DNA of 30,528 nt from Porticoccus sp964608185 (GTDB lineage: Bacteria > Pseudomonadota > Gammaproteobacteria > Pseudomonadales > Porticoccaceae). The translations under genes and the position numbers were made by a program. The stretch spans positions 1 to 30,528 of the forward strand of contig CAZSMR010000013.1 of assembly GCA_964608185.1 (NCBI GenBank), written 5' to 3'. The notes beneath the pieces were generated by a model. It did no database searches, was not told where the DNA came from, and saw only the letters and a program-made list of their open reading frames with translations. This document shows positions 17,488 to 25,594 of this stretch, piece after piece; the stretch's first letter is position 1, and each line of letters starts with the position of its first letter.

Positions 17488-17999
17488 AATTTAGAGATTT
17501 GTATGTAAAAGAAAAAAGTAAGGTTGTATTAGTGGCTAATGAGATAAACCTGCTAGTTGTATCTTTAATCCCAATGATTACTGAAATCAATGACGTACTA
17601 AAAAAATTAGCCCCCTTGCATAAAAAAACTGTGCAAGACATTACTAGACAGCTTAACTTTCTTTTTAAAAGTGAATTTATTTTTGAGACACCAAAAAAGA
17701 TTCTTGATCAATATGATCGATATTTAAACTCAATTTTAATACGAATAGAGAAGTTATCAAAAAATACCCAAAAACAGGAAGATAAGATATTAGAATTACA
17801 GCTTTTAGAGAATCGAATAACACAGATAGATCTAAAAATGGAACAACTATCTGTGTCTGACACATCAGAAATATGGGAGCATTATTTTATGATCCAAGAA
17901 TATAGGGTATCTATATTTTCTCAAATATTGAGGACGGTCATACCTATTTCAAGAAAGAGAATTGATATTCATTGGAAAAAAATACAGAATTTATCTTGA
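17488..17999 (+). CDS. hrpA: HrpA C-terminal part after the assembly gap
   Basis: The frame emerging from the gap (first full codon at 17490) encodes about 169 residues that I read as the end of HrpA. The final stretch EYRVSIFSQILRTVIPISRKR corresponds to the conserved C-terminal segment of HrpA homologues (E. coli ends in a similar EELRVSYFAQ...PISDKR pattern). The preceding region is a long charged helical stretch (about 17650-17870), also consistent with the family's tail. An open frame starting at a TTG at 17499 could be mistaken for a separate gene; I reject that because of the tail match and the lack of a ribosome site. It ends in TGA just before a terminator. Confidence 0.8.
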
Positions 18000-18044
18000 G
18001 GATGTTTAATTGTTCATAAGTTCAAATAAAAATTCGAAAAAACT

Positions 18045-18080
18045 AAAAAACCCTTTTTAATGTTATCTCAAGGGCTTTTT
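18045..18080. terminator. Bidirectional Rho-independent terminator between hrpA and the porin gene
   Basis: An inverted repeat, AAACCCTT facing AAGGGCTTT with one bulged base, flanks a 14-base loop. It is followed by a run of T on the plus strand and preceded by a run of A (T on the minus strand). It lies between two convergent genes and would stop both. Confidence 0.75.
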
Positions 18081-18102
18081 TTTCCTCACCTTAAAAAATA
18101 AA

Positions 18103-19329
18103 CTAGAACTTACTGTTTAGGTCAACTTGTAGTCGATTATAATCATTCTTGGATGTATTATTTGCACCGCCATATTCGTTGTCAAGGTAAGTAAGCGAGA
18201 GGTTGGTTTTTTTACTAAGGCCAATAGTTGTCTGTATTTTTGATCCTTTTGAATCAGTGCTGCTACCACCAAAATCAGAGTCAGTGTGCGCACCTAAAAC
18301 TGCATCAGCCTCTAGGTCTTGATAGGCATAACCAAACGCTAGATCACCTCTCTTTTTGACAGATCCAGCCTTGATTCCAGCAATGTAACCAATATCCTCA
18401 TCAGCGTCATCATTTCGAACAAAGTCTGCATACAACGTCGTTTTTACTCCAGAAATTTTAGTTATAACTTCTGCGAATAATTGCTGAATTTCATAATCGT
18501 ACTTATATGTTCCTGCAGTTGATCCAACTGTATTTCCATAACTTTTACTAGAATCAGCTACAAATTCTCGACCTTTTGTTGGAATGCTGTAGTAACCTAA
18601 ACCAGCAGTTCCACTAGTATTTTTATTTAAGTTGAACTTATATCCAGCCTGCACTCCCCAGCTCTCCATATGCTCGCCATTTCCAGATGACCCATCATCG
18701 GAGTCCATTAGGTTATAACCTAGCGTTGCGAATATATCCTGAGAATCATATTGAAGATGAGCACCTTCTGGCCGTAAATCGCCATCAAAAATCAGGCTGC
18801 TTTTCCCTGGTTTAAAATATTTCACTTTTGTTTTACCAGCGGTCAGTCTTAAGTTATCTGCAAAGTCCCACGTAATATAACCCTGATCAAGAACTATTCC
18901 TTTATCGCTATTGTCCCCACCTAAAGTTGTATTGGATGATATTGGGTCACCACCATCTGAACCTGTTGCTAGGGCAATACCGATCATAACGTCCTCAACT
19001 GGTTTAGCAGTCAATCCAAAGCGAGCACGAATTCGAGAGCGGTTGCGTTTGTCTTTTCCGACTAGATCAGTTTTTGCATGATCATCGATTTGTTCATATC
19101 TGTAACGGAAATCACCATTAATTTTTATTTTTTCAGCCCAGGCTAGTCTCTTTTGGCTTTTAGCCGTAATGCTCGTATATTTATCCAGATTATCAAGACG
19201 CTTAGATAACTCAGCCATCTGTTCTTTCAATTTGGCAATAGTGTCTTCTTTATGATCAACTCCACCAGCCATAACAAATGAACTAAAAGTTAAAATTGTT
19301 GTACATAAAGATAGCGTAATAAATTTCAT
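18103..19329 (-). CDS. Putative outer-membrane porin with N-terminal coiled coil
   Basis: A 408-residue beta-barrel protein of the putative porin family seen in marine gammaproteobacteria, probably a diffusion channel. The signal peptide is MKFITLSLCTTILTFSSFVMAGG. A short periplasmic coiled coil follows (about residues 25-55, IAKLKEQMAELSKRLDNLDKY). After that come alternating amphipathic beta strands (for example NGDFRYRYEQID, SRIRARFGLTAKP, ATLGYNLMDSD, TTLYADFVRNDD) ending in a C-terminal phenylalanine (VDLNSKF), the outer-membrane assembly signal. The loops are rich in Asp, Gly and Ser. A GGAG ribosome site precedes the ATG by about ten bases. Substrate preference cannot be read from the sequence. 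Confidence 0.85.
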   Translation of the reverse strand: MKFITLSLCTTILTFSSFVMAGGVDHKEDTIAKLKEQMAELSKRLDNLDKYTSITAKSQKRLAWAEKIKINGDFRYRYEQIDDHAKTDLVGKDKRNRSRIRARFGLTAKPVEDVMIGIALATGSDGGDPISSNTTLGGDNSDKGIVLDQGYITWDFADNLRLTAGKTKVKYFKPGKSSLIFDGDLRPEGAHLQYDSQDIFATLGYNLMDSDDGSSGNGEHMESWGVQAGYKFNLNKNTSGTAGLGYYSIPTKGREFVADSSKSYGNTVGSTAGTYKYDYEIQQLFAEVITKISGVKTTLYADFVRNDDADEDIGYIAGIKAGSVKKRGDLAFGYAYQDLEADAVLGAHTDSDFGGSSTDSKGSKIQTTIGLSKKTNLSLTYLDNEYGGANNTSKNDYNRLQVDLNSKF

Positions 19330-19398
19330 GTTTGTAAAACTCCATTAATTGAAAACATTGAAAGATTGTCGCTAATAAATGTTTCAGTTTTATGACGT

Positions 19399-19404
19399 AT
19401 TATA
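19399..19404 (-). promoter_or_regulatory. Candidate -10 box for the porin gene
   Basis: A perfect TATAAT on the minus strand lies about 70 bases upstream of the porin ATG, in the 298-base divergent region 19330-19627. I see no convincing -35 hexamer at 16-18 bases, so activation by another factor is possible. No other clear elements were found in this divergent region, and the mlaA promoter was not identified. Confidence 0.4.
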
Positions 19405-19627
19405 AATTTGTTCTATTTATGTAATTTTTTGAACTTTTTTGGCATAATGTGAATGAAATTTATCGATTTTGCCAACTATAGTAAGTATTTTGACTTGTTC
19501 TGTTATAAAATGATCAGGTGATATAGAAGATTTATGGATCGAGCAGATTAAAGAATAGGATACATTTAAGTGAATTTATTGCTTAAAATAATAAGATATT
19601 TTTACTAAAAAATTGGGGAATTTATTA

Positions 19628-20416
19628 ATGAAGCGTATAGTTTTGTTGTTAGCCGGAATATTGTTATCGAGTCATGTCCTAGGTGGTGGTGATGCTGCTT
19701 CTTATAATGAGGCTGCTAACTCTAAATCAATTAATCAAGATGTGAGTGCCAATGCTCGTTATCAATCATTACCAGTTTCTCAGGATAATAACTTAGATTA
19801 TTCAATTTATGATCCATGGGAGAAAGTTAATAGAAAAATATTTGCATTTAATGATGTTTTGGATAGATTTGCACTTAAGCCGCTTGCAAAAGGATATCAA
19901 TTTATTACTCCGGATCCTGTAGAAGCTGGATTTTCTCGGATATTTTCTAATCTTGGTGAAATTGTAAATGTTGCAAATGATTTGTTGCAAGGAAAATTCA
20001 AGCAGGCTACCAATGACGCTGGAAGATTTCTAATAAACAGCACCGTAGGCTTGGGTGGTTTTTTTGATGTAGCTGATAATTTAGGTTTAGAAAAAAATGA
20101 AGGTGAAGACTTCGGACAGACTCTTGGTTTTTATGGCCTCAATCAAGGCCCATTTGTAATGCTTCCTATCTTCGGACCAAGCTCTCTTCGTGATGCTCCA
20201 TCAAGAGTCATCGACCAATTGCTTAATCCAATTGCTGAAATAGATGATATACCGGCACGAAACGCGCTATATGGTTCAGATGGTATCGTCACAAGAGCTG
20301 ATCTCTTAAAAGCAGAAGAACTGTTTAAGGGAGATAAATATGCTTTCTATCGTGACATTTATCTTCAGAGACGCCAATACTTAGTTGATGATGGTGAAGT
20401 AGACGACGATTTCTAA
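19628..20416 (+). CDS. mlaA: MlaA (VacJ) family phospholipid-transport outer-membrane protein
   Basis: MlaA removes mislocalised phospholipids from the outer leaflet of the outer membrane and passes them to MlaC, maintaining lipid asymmetry. The family core runs from YDPWEKVNRKIFAFNDVLDR (near residue 56) through GRFLINSTVGLGGFFDVA and EDFGQTLGFYG to GPFVMLPIFGPSSLRD. A signal peptide is present (MKRIVLLLAGILLSSHVLGG), but the whole 262-residue protein contains no cysteine, so it cannot be a lipoprotein like E. coli MlaA. I chose the ATG at 19628, which follows GGGGAA at good spacing, over the upstream TTG at 19613. rssB follows after 44 bases, and the association of mlaA with this regulator pair is, as I recall, also seen in Pseudomonas. 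Confidence 0.93.
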   Translation: MKRIVLLLAGILLSSHVLGGGDAASYNEAANSKSINQDVSANARYQSLPVSQDNNLDYSIYDPWEKVNRKIFAFNDVLDRFALKPLAKGYQFITPDPVEAGFSRIFSNLGEIVNVANDLLQGKFKQATNDAGRFLINSTVGLGGFFDVADNLGLEKNEGEDFGQTLGFYGLNQGPFVMLPIFGPSSLRDAPSRVIDQLLNPIAEIDDIPARNALYGSDGIVTRADLLKAEELFKGDKYAFYRDIYLQRRQYLVDDGEVDDDF

Positions 20417-20460
20417 ATCAGGTAGTTAATAAATTTTTCTATTTGTAGCTTGGGTAACCT

Positions 20461-21636
20461 ATGCCAAAAAAAGGTAATCTTCTCATTGTATCTGACAGTT
20501 TGAAAAACTGTCAGTCTCTTGAGGATCACTTGCATGGTACAGGTTGGCAGATAACTCAATCCTTTGATCCAAGTAAAGCACTAATTGTTATAAAGAAAGA
20601 ACGTCCCGCAGTAGTGATTTTGGATTTACCATTAGATTTGATGCAAGAAAAGTTCACTGCTCTTTTAACTTTGGACTTAGAAACTGCCTACGTAGTAATT
20701 ATACCAGAAGTAAATCCTAGAGAAGTTGCAAAATTCTTTCACGAAAATGCATCCGATGTACTAATTAAACCCTTCGCTGAAAAGCGTTTTCATGAAGCAG
20801 TAGACAGGGCTGCTGAATTTAAAAGTCTAATAAAGCAAAACTTAGAGTATCGACAGCAGCTAGAAAAAGCTAATCGTGAGTTAAACGACAGCCTGCACCT
20901 TCTTAAGTTGGATCAAGAGGCAGGAAACCAGATTCAAAACAGCTTACTTCCAATTACGCCATTAAAAAAAGATAAGTATGAAATAGCCTATAGAATCTCT
21001 CCTTCTTTGTATCTTAGTGGGGACTTTGTTGGCTATAATATTTTATACGATAGGTACTTGGTCTTTTATATAGCAGACGTTTCAGGTCATGGATCTTCCT
21101 CTGCCTTTCTTACCGTGCTACTAAAATTCATTTTTAATCGTATCCTAAAGCGTCATAAAGCAAATAAAGATCTAGAAATAATGTCACAAGCACCTAAAGG
21201 ATTTATTGAGCATATCAATAGAGAGATTATGGCGCTTGACCTTGATAAGCATCTAACTATTTTTGCAGGGGCGCTGGATATGAAGAAGAATAAGCTTCGA
21301 TATGCTGTAGCCTCGCATATGCCGATGCCTTTGCTGATTTCTAGCGGAAAAATCCAGGCCTTAAAAGGAAAGGGAAAGCCAGTTGGAATATTTAGCGAGG
21401 CTTCATGGGAGGTTGAAGAAGTTAATCTTCCAGACGAATTTTTGCTGACTCTAGTCTCAGACGGCGTTCTTGAATTTTTTCCTGGAAAGTCACTTAAAGA
21501 GAAAGAGCAATCAATATCTAATTCTATTTTAAATTCAGATCGATCTATTAGCGATATTTGTAAGAAATTGGGTGTATGTGACAATCAGGATGTTCCAGAC
21601 GACGTAACTGTTCTGACTTTAAGGAAATGTGAATAG
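20461..21636 (+). CDS. rssB: Response regulator with PP2C/SpoIIE-type phosphatase domain, RssB family
   Basis: This 391-residue protein joins a receiver domain (about 1-125), a coiled-coil linker (about 130-160) and a PP2C-type Ser/Thr phosphatase domain (about 175-390). In Pseudomonas the RssB counterpart has the same layout and regulates the stationary-phase sigma factor RpoS. The receiver keeps the phosphoacceptor Asp in VVILDLPLD and the Lys in VLIKPF. However, only one acidic residue remains at the first loop (IVSDS), and a Pro replaces the usual Ser/Thr after the fourth strand (VVIIPEV). The phosphatase metal sites look complete: SGDFVGYN, ADVSGHGSSS, LVSDGVLEFF and DDVTVLTL. The stop is immediately followed by the STAS gene, its likely substrate. 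Confidence 0.87.
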   Translation: MPKKGNLLIVSDSLKNCQSLEDHLHGTGWQITQSFDPSKALIVIKKERPAVVILDLPLDLMQEKFTALLTLDLETAYVVIIPEVNPREVAKFFHENASDVLIKPFAEKRFHEAVDRAAEFKSLIKQNLEYRQQLEKANRELNDSLHLLKLDQEAGNQIQNSLLPITPLKKDKYEIAYRISPSLYLSGDFVGYNILYDRYLVFYIADVSGHGSSSAFLTVLLKFIFNRILKRHKANKDLEIMSQAPKGFIEHINREIMALDLDKHLTIFAGALDMKKNKLRYAVASHMPMPLLISSGKIQALKGKGKPVGIFSEASWEVEEVNLPDEFLLTLVSDGVLEFFPGKSLKEKEQSISNSILNSDRSISDICKKLGVCDNQDVPDDVTVLTLRKCE

Positions 21637-22125
21637 ATGAGTCGAGGAAAGATTTTAGTATCGCAAGATGCTAGCTCATACGTAATCAAACTTGAAGGCG
21701 ACGTTCGAGTTGTACTCTGTGCCTCACTAAACGATTATATGAGCACTATTTTCAAATCCAACACTATATCAAGAATAATTGTTGATATGGTTGAAACGGA
21801 AGGAGTAGACAGTACCACTCTTGGGCTGCTAGCAAAGTTAGCAATTTATTCTAATGAAAAATTTAATATTAGACCCATTGTTTTTTGCCCAGATGAAAGC
21901 CTATATGAGACTCTAATAGTAATGGGCTTAGATGATGTATTTGAGATTATAAAATCCAAGCAGTCAGATTTAGATAATTACGAGGAATTACCCTCTGCAT
22001 CCACGAGTTCTGCGATAGATATAAAAAAGCATGTTTTGACAGCTCATCAGCTTTTGTCTTCTATAAACGAAAAAAACAAAAATGAGTTTTTGGACCTAAT
22101 TTCAGCTCTTGAGAAAGAAAAATAA
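21637..22125 (+). CDS. STAS-domain anti-sigma factor antagonist, partner of RssB-type phosphatase
   Basis: A 162-residue protein with an N-terminal STAS domain (about 1-105) and a polar helical C-terminal tail (about 110-162). The phosphorylatable serine of such antagonists is most likely Ser59 in VDSTTLGLLAKLA. Phosphatases of the preceding type remove this phosphate, freeing the antagonist to bind an anti-sigma factor. The ATG follows the rssB stop with no gap, so the two are translationally coupled. The arrangement matches the RssB/RssC pair (RpoS control) and the HsbR/HsbA pair (FlgM control) of Pseudomonas as I recall them. Adjacency to mlaA favours the first. The kinase that would phosphorylate it is not in the window. 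Confidence 0.85.
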   Translation: MSRGKILVSQDASSYVIKLEGDVRVVLCASLNDYMSTIFKSNTISRIIVDMVETEGVDSTTLGLLAKLAIYSNEKFNIRPIVFCPDESLYETLIVMGLDDVFEIIKSKQSDLDNYEELPSASTSSAIDIKKHVLTAHQLLSSINEKNKNEFLDLISALEKEK

Positions 22126-22161
22126 TCTTTGTCTAAAAATAATATTTGTCTATAGTAATTC

Positions 22162-22602
22162 TTATTTTTTAGCAGCTTGCTTTGTTTTTATGAAGTCTGA
22201 GTGAGAAACATGTATGAGGTCAGCTATGCGACGAATAATAGCTTCCTCATGCTTATCTAGAACATTATCCGCAAACGCTATTTGCCATAAATTGCTAATC
22301 AAATCGTTCTTCTTTTTTTGATCAAAATGATCATTTATAAGTCGTGTGAATTGGTATAAAGAGGTTGCTTCGGAGACTTCGTCTTTTGCAAGCTCTAACA
22401 GCTTCTCAATCTCGTTGTTTTTGAGATTAAACTGATCCTCAATTATATTTTTGATCGCAGTAAGCTCTTTGTCAGAAATATCACGATCAATGACCATGAC
22501 TTCTACCATAAGTGAGGCTGCGGCTAGATTTTGTTGGTGCTTCTCGTCACCCCCAGGGTCAGTTATTTCTGAGGCAAAAAACTGTTTTATATTGCTTATC
22601 AA
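22162..22602 (-). CDS. TerB-like helical acidic protein
   Basis: This 146-residue protein has two related helical units with acidic metal-binding-like turns: VMVIDRDISDKELTAIKNII (about residues 36-55) and ADNVLDKHEEAIIRRIADLI (about 110-130). This is the pattern of the TerB/DjlA-N family, named after tellurite-resistance loci but widespread as a general acidic helical module. No other ter genes are nearby, so a tellurite role should not be assumed. The gene starts 12 bases downstream of dusA with an AGGAGCTAATG-type ribosome site and is probably cotranscribed. Its 3' end faces the STAS gene. Confidence 0.8.
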   Translation of the reverse strand: MISNIKQFFASEITDPGGDEKHQQNLAAASLMVEVMVIDRDISDKELTAIKNIIEDQFNLKNNEIEKLLELAKDEVSEATSLYQFTRLINDHFDQKKKNDLISNLWQIAFADNVLDKHEEAIIRRIADLIHVSHSDFIKTKQAAKK

Positions 22603-22614
22603 TTCATTAGCTCC

Positions 22615-23643
22615 TTATTTTTTTGATGGTGTTACATACCTTAATGCTTCAGTAAGAATAGAAATCCCGGCATTTTTTTTATGAGCATTTTCGCTTATAT
22701 GCTGCCGGAATTTTCGACCTCCAGGCATACCTTTATAAAGTCCTAGGAGATGCCGTGTCATATGATTTAGCTTTGTCCCTGATGATAATTCATCTTCTAA
22801 AATTGCAACAAAACTATTAATAACTTGTGCGCGACTAACACGAGGCTCCTCGCTCTTATATATTCGACGATCGACATCAGCTAATAAATAGGGGTTTTGA
22901 TATGCTTCGCGACCCAACATAACACCGTCAACATACTTTAGTATATCGAGAGACTGATCTAAGCTTTTTATCCCTCCATTAAGGATGATCTCTAGATTAG
23001 GAAAATCTCTTTTTAGCTGATATACATGATTATATTTTAATGGTGGAATCTCACGGTTTTCTTTTGGGCTGAGTCCTTTTAACAAAGCTTTTCTAGCGTG
23101 AATGATAAATGTCTCGCAGCCCGCATTAGACAGAGTACCAACGAAGTCAGATAAAAATTGATAACTTTCATTATTATCTACACCAATTCTGTGTTTGATA
23201 GTAATTGGTGTATCTGTTGTTTCCTTCATTGCCCTAAAACATTTAGCAACTAGTGGCGCATCATTCATAAGTGTGGCGCCGAAATTTCCTGACTGCACCC
23301 TATCGCTTGGACAACCGCAGTTTAGGTTAATCTCGTCATACCTGTATTCGTCCGCATATTTTGCACTCTTAGATAAATCTTTTGGATCACTGCCACCTAA
23401 TTGGAGCGCAATTGGATGTTCTGATTCGTCATAGTGCAAGTGACGCCTAGTATCTCCATATATGATGGCTCCAGTTGTAATCATTTCTGTATACAGAACA
23501 GCATTTGTTGTTAGTGTGCGATGAAAAAGTCGGCAATATCTATCAGTAAAGTCCATCATAGGGGCGACACAAAAACGCCTGTTGATTATTTTTTTAGACT
23601 CAACGGAATGCTGACTTATGGTATTTTGCATGTAATTGACCAT
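22615..23643 (-). CDS. dusA: tRNA-dihydrouridine(20/20a) synthase DusA
   Basis: DusA is an FMN enzyme that reduces uridines 20 and 20a in the tRNA D-loop. Homology to E. coli DusA runs throughout: RFCVAPMMDFTDRYCRLFHR (near residue 24), LYTEMITTGAIIYGD, the catalytic cysteine in NLNCGCPSDRVQ (near 109), IKHRIGVDN, ILNGGIKSLDQ and GVMLGREAYQNP. At 342 residues it is of normal length. The first ATG (23643) lies close behind a TATAAT at 23662-23667 on the same strand; an in-frame ATG four codons later (23631) is an alternative, and neither has a clear ribosome site. It heads a probable two-gene operon with the TerB-like gene. Confidence 0.94.
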   Translation of the reverse strand: MVNYMQNTISQHSVESKKIINRRFCVAPMMDFTDRYCRLFHRTLTTNAVLYTEMITTGAIIYGDTRRHLHYDESEHPIALQLGGSDPKDLSKSAKYADEYRYDEINLNCGCPSDRVQSGNFGATLMNDAPLVAKCFRAMKETTDTPITIKHRIGVDNNESYQFLSDFVGTLSNAGCETFIIHARKALLKGLSPKENREIPPLKYNHVYQLKRDFPNLEIILNGGIKSLDQSLDILKYVDGVMLGREAYQNPYLLADVDRRIYKSEEPRVSRAQVINSFVAILEDELSSGTKLNHMTRHLLGLYKGMPGGRKFRQHISENAHKKNAGISILTEALRYVTPSKK

Positions 23644-23827
23644 AGATAACTAATTAACGGTATTATATCTTTAAATTTATTGATATAGCTTTAATTCAAG
23701 CACTAATCGTAAGAAATTTGTTGATATATAAAAATATAACATTTAACAGAGATAACAAAGTGATTGGGCAAATAAAAAAGTATAATATTACAACAATGAA
23801 ATAAATTTTTTATTAGCGGACTGTCTA

Positions 23828-25303
23828 ATGTTAACTCGTACAAGAATTGCTCCATCTCCAACTGGTGATCCACACTTAGGGACTGCCTACATAGCACTTT
23901 TTAATTTATGTTTTGCTCAAAGCTCTCAGGGTGAATTCATTTTACGTGTAGAGGATACCGATCAAGCCAGAAGTACACCTAAGTCTGAAAAAATGATTTT
24001 AGACTCTCTTAGGTGGCTTGGTTTAAATTGGTCGGAAGGCCCTGATGTTGGTGGTAAGTTTGGTCCTTATCGTCAAAGTGAGCGTCTAGACATCTATAAA
24101 AAACATGCTATGGATCTCATTGAAAAAGGTCATGCCTTTTATTGTTTTGCTACTTCTGACGAGCTTAATGTTATGAGAAATGAACAAGTTTCTAGGGGAG
24201 AAACACCAAGATATGATGGTAGAGGGCTCAAGCTATCAGAAAAAAACATACAACAAAAGATCAATAGTGGCAAACCATATGTTGTTCGCATGAAAGTACC
24301 TGAGGATGGTGATTGTGAGTTTACGGATATTTTACGAGGAAAAATTTTTATACCATGGTCTCAAATAGATATGCAGGTCTTGTTAAAAGCAGATGGTATG
24401 CCTACCTATCACTTGGCGAACGTAGTCGATGATCATTTAATGAAAATAAGCCACGTTATTAGAGGTGAAGAATGGATTAATTCAACCCCAAAACACAAAC
24501 TACTGTACCAATATTTTAACTGGGATACCCCCCAGTTTTGCCATCTTCCTCTACTAAGAAATACAAACAAAAGTAAGCTTAGTAAGCGAAAAAATCCTAC
24601 TAGTGTTAATTTTTATAAAGAAATGGGCTATTTGCCCGAAGCTCTTCTCAATTATCTGGGTAGAATGGGGTGGGCGATGCCAGATCAGCAGGAAAAATTT
24701 ACCTTAAAAGAAATGATAGAGCACTTCGATATCGCTCAGGTTCATCTTGGTGGACCTATATTTGACGTAGAAAAATTAAACTGGCTCAACGGATGCTGGA
24801 TTCGTGAAAATCTTAGCAATAACGAATTTGCTGAACGAGTTAACGACTGGGCGCTAAATAAAGATAATCTTTTTAAAATGATTCCTTTAGTAAAAGAAAG
24901 AGTTGAAAAGTTTTCTGATGTCGTTCCGATGCTAAGTTTCATGTTTTCCGGTATTCCTGATCTTAAAGAATCTAGTTTTGTGCACAAAAATCTTGATAAT
25001 CAGTCTATCCGTCAGATTCTTCAGTTCAGTAGCTGGAGCTTAGACGAGGTAGATGATTGGAATCGTGACAGTTTGTATCAAAAGCTTAATTCAATTGCAG
25101 CTTTATTGGATTTTAAGTTAAAGGTTTTCTTATTTCCATTGTTTGTGGCCATAGTTGGTTCAGCTTCAGGTCCACCATTATTTGATGCTATGGCTATATT
25201 GGGTCCAGATATTGTTCGTGCGCGCATAAGAAGCGCATTAGCCTCTGCGGGGGGTGTATCGAAAAAACAACTAAAAGAGTGGGAAAAGAGCTACAAGAAG
25301 TAA
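23828..25303 (+). CDS. gltX: Glutamate--tRNA ligase (glutamyl-tRNA synthetase)
   Basis: GltX charges tRNA-Glu with glutamate. The class I signatures are present: PSPTGDPHLGTAYIALF (HIGH box, near residue 9) and SKLSKRKNP (KMSKS box, near 248). RVEDTDQARSTP and the HVIRGEEWINSTPKH block near 215-230 support assignment to a full-length GltX, not the short GluQ enzyme, and the 491-residue length agrees. The cysteine/histidine cluster that binds zinc in E. coli GltX is largely missing (HAFYCFATSDEL ... PRYDGRGL keeps one cysteine). The divergent region upstream (23644-23827) contains a TATAAT at 23781-23786 as a possible -10 box without a clear -35. A tRNA gene lies 82 bases downstream. Confidence 0.96.
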   Translation: MLTRTRIAPSPTGDPHLGTAYIALFNLCFAQSSQGEFILRVEDTDQARSTPKSEKMILDSLRWLGLNWSEGPDVGGKFGPYRQSERLDIYKKHAMDLIEKGHAFYCFATSDELNVMRNEQVSRGETPRYDGRGLKLSEKNIQQKINSGKPYVVRMKVPEDGDCEFTDILRGKIFIPWSQIDMQVLLKADGMPTYHLANVVDDHLMKISHVIRGEEWINSTPKHKLLYQYFNWDTPQFCHLPLLRNTNKSKLSKRKNPTSVNFYKEMGYLPEALLNYLGRMGWAMPDQQEKFTLKEMIEHFDIAQVHLGGPIFDVEKLNWLNGCWIRENLSNNEFAERVNDWALNKDNLFKMIPLVKERVEKFSDVVPMLSFMFSGIPDLKESSFVHKNLDNQSIRQILQFSSWSLDEVDDWNRDSLYQKLNSIAALLDFKLKVFLFPLFVAIVGSASGPPLFDAMAILGPDIVRARIRSALASAGGVSKKQLKEWEKSYKK

Positions 25304-25336
25304 TTAAAGATTGATTAATCAGCCGTAAGGTTTGGC

Positions 25337-25365
25337 TTGACAGCAATAAAAGCTGTCCCTAGAAT
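25337..25365 (+). promoter_or_regulatory. Sigma-70 promoter of the tRNA-Ala gene
   Basis: A perfect TTGACA -35 box is followed after exactly 17 bases by TAGAAT (one mismatch to TATAAT). The downstream stretch TGCGCTG is a GC-rich discriminator of the kind found at stringently controlled stable-RNA promoters. The predicted start is near 25372, about 14 bases upstream of the mature tRNA. Confidence 0.85.
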
Positions 25366-25385
25366 TGCGCTGTTTTATGTCACAT

Positions 25386-25461
25386 GGGGCCTTAGCTCAG
25401 CTGGGAGAGCGCAACACTGGCAGTGTTGAGGTCAGCGGTTCGATCCCGCTAGGCTCCACCA
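25386..25461 (+). tRNA. tRNA-Ala (anticodon GGC)
   Basis: A complete 76-base cloverleaf including encoded CCA. The acceptor stem GGGGCCT pairs with AGGCTCC (one G-T pair). The D-arm GCTCAGCTGGGAGAGC, the anticodon arm CAACA-CTGGCAG-TGTTG and the T-arm GCGG-TTCGATC-CCGC are all intact. The anticodon GGC reads GCC alanine codons. Its own promoter and terminator flank it. Its 3' end is partly repeated 150 bases downstream. Confidence 0.97.
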
Positions 25462-25485
25462 ATCATAAAAACACTAATAAACAAA

Positions 25486-25515
25486 GGGTCTAATCTTAGG
25501 ATTAAGCCCTTTTTT
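25486..25515 (+). terminator. Rho-independent terminator of the tRNA-Ala transcript
   Basis: GGGTCTAATC pairs with GATTAAGCCC (one mismatch and one G-T) around a TTAG loop, followed by six Ts. It lies 25 bases after the tRNA CCA end. An A-rich, T-poor left flank makes it weaker in the opposite direction. Confidence 0.85.
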
Positions 25516-25594
25516 GTAGGTAGATTTGATTTAGTTTTTAGTTATTATTTTTAAAGCTAGGGAACTTGGCGTCTAATGACAAGTGAGTGGTGCA

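Noticed and set aside
17330..17641. Minus-strand frame spanning the run of Ns
   Set aside because: It is open only because the Ns cannot contain stop codons, and it opposes hrpA coding sequence on both sides.
21153..21584. Open frame of 143 codons on the minus strand inside rssB
   Set aside because: It lies wholly within a well-supported coding region, has no ribosome site or recognisable motif and is rich in Ser, Ile and Phe, as expected of a reverse-complement shadow.
22162..22602. Tellurite-resistance function for the TerB-like gene
   Set aside because: No terA, terC, terD or terZ relatives are nearby, and the family is broadly distributed without tellurite function.
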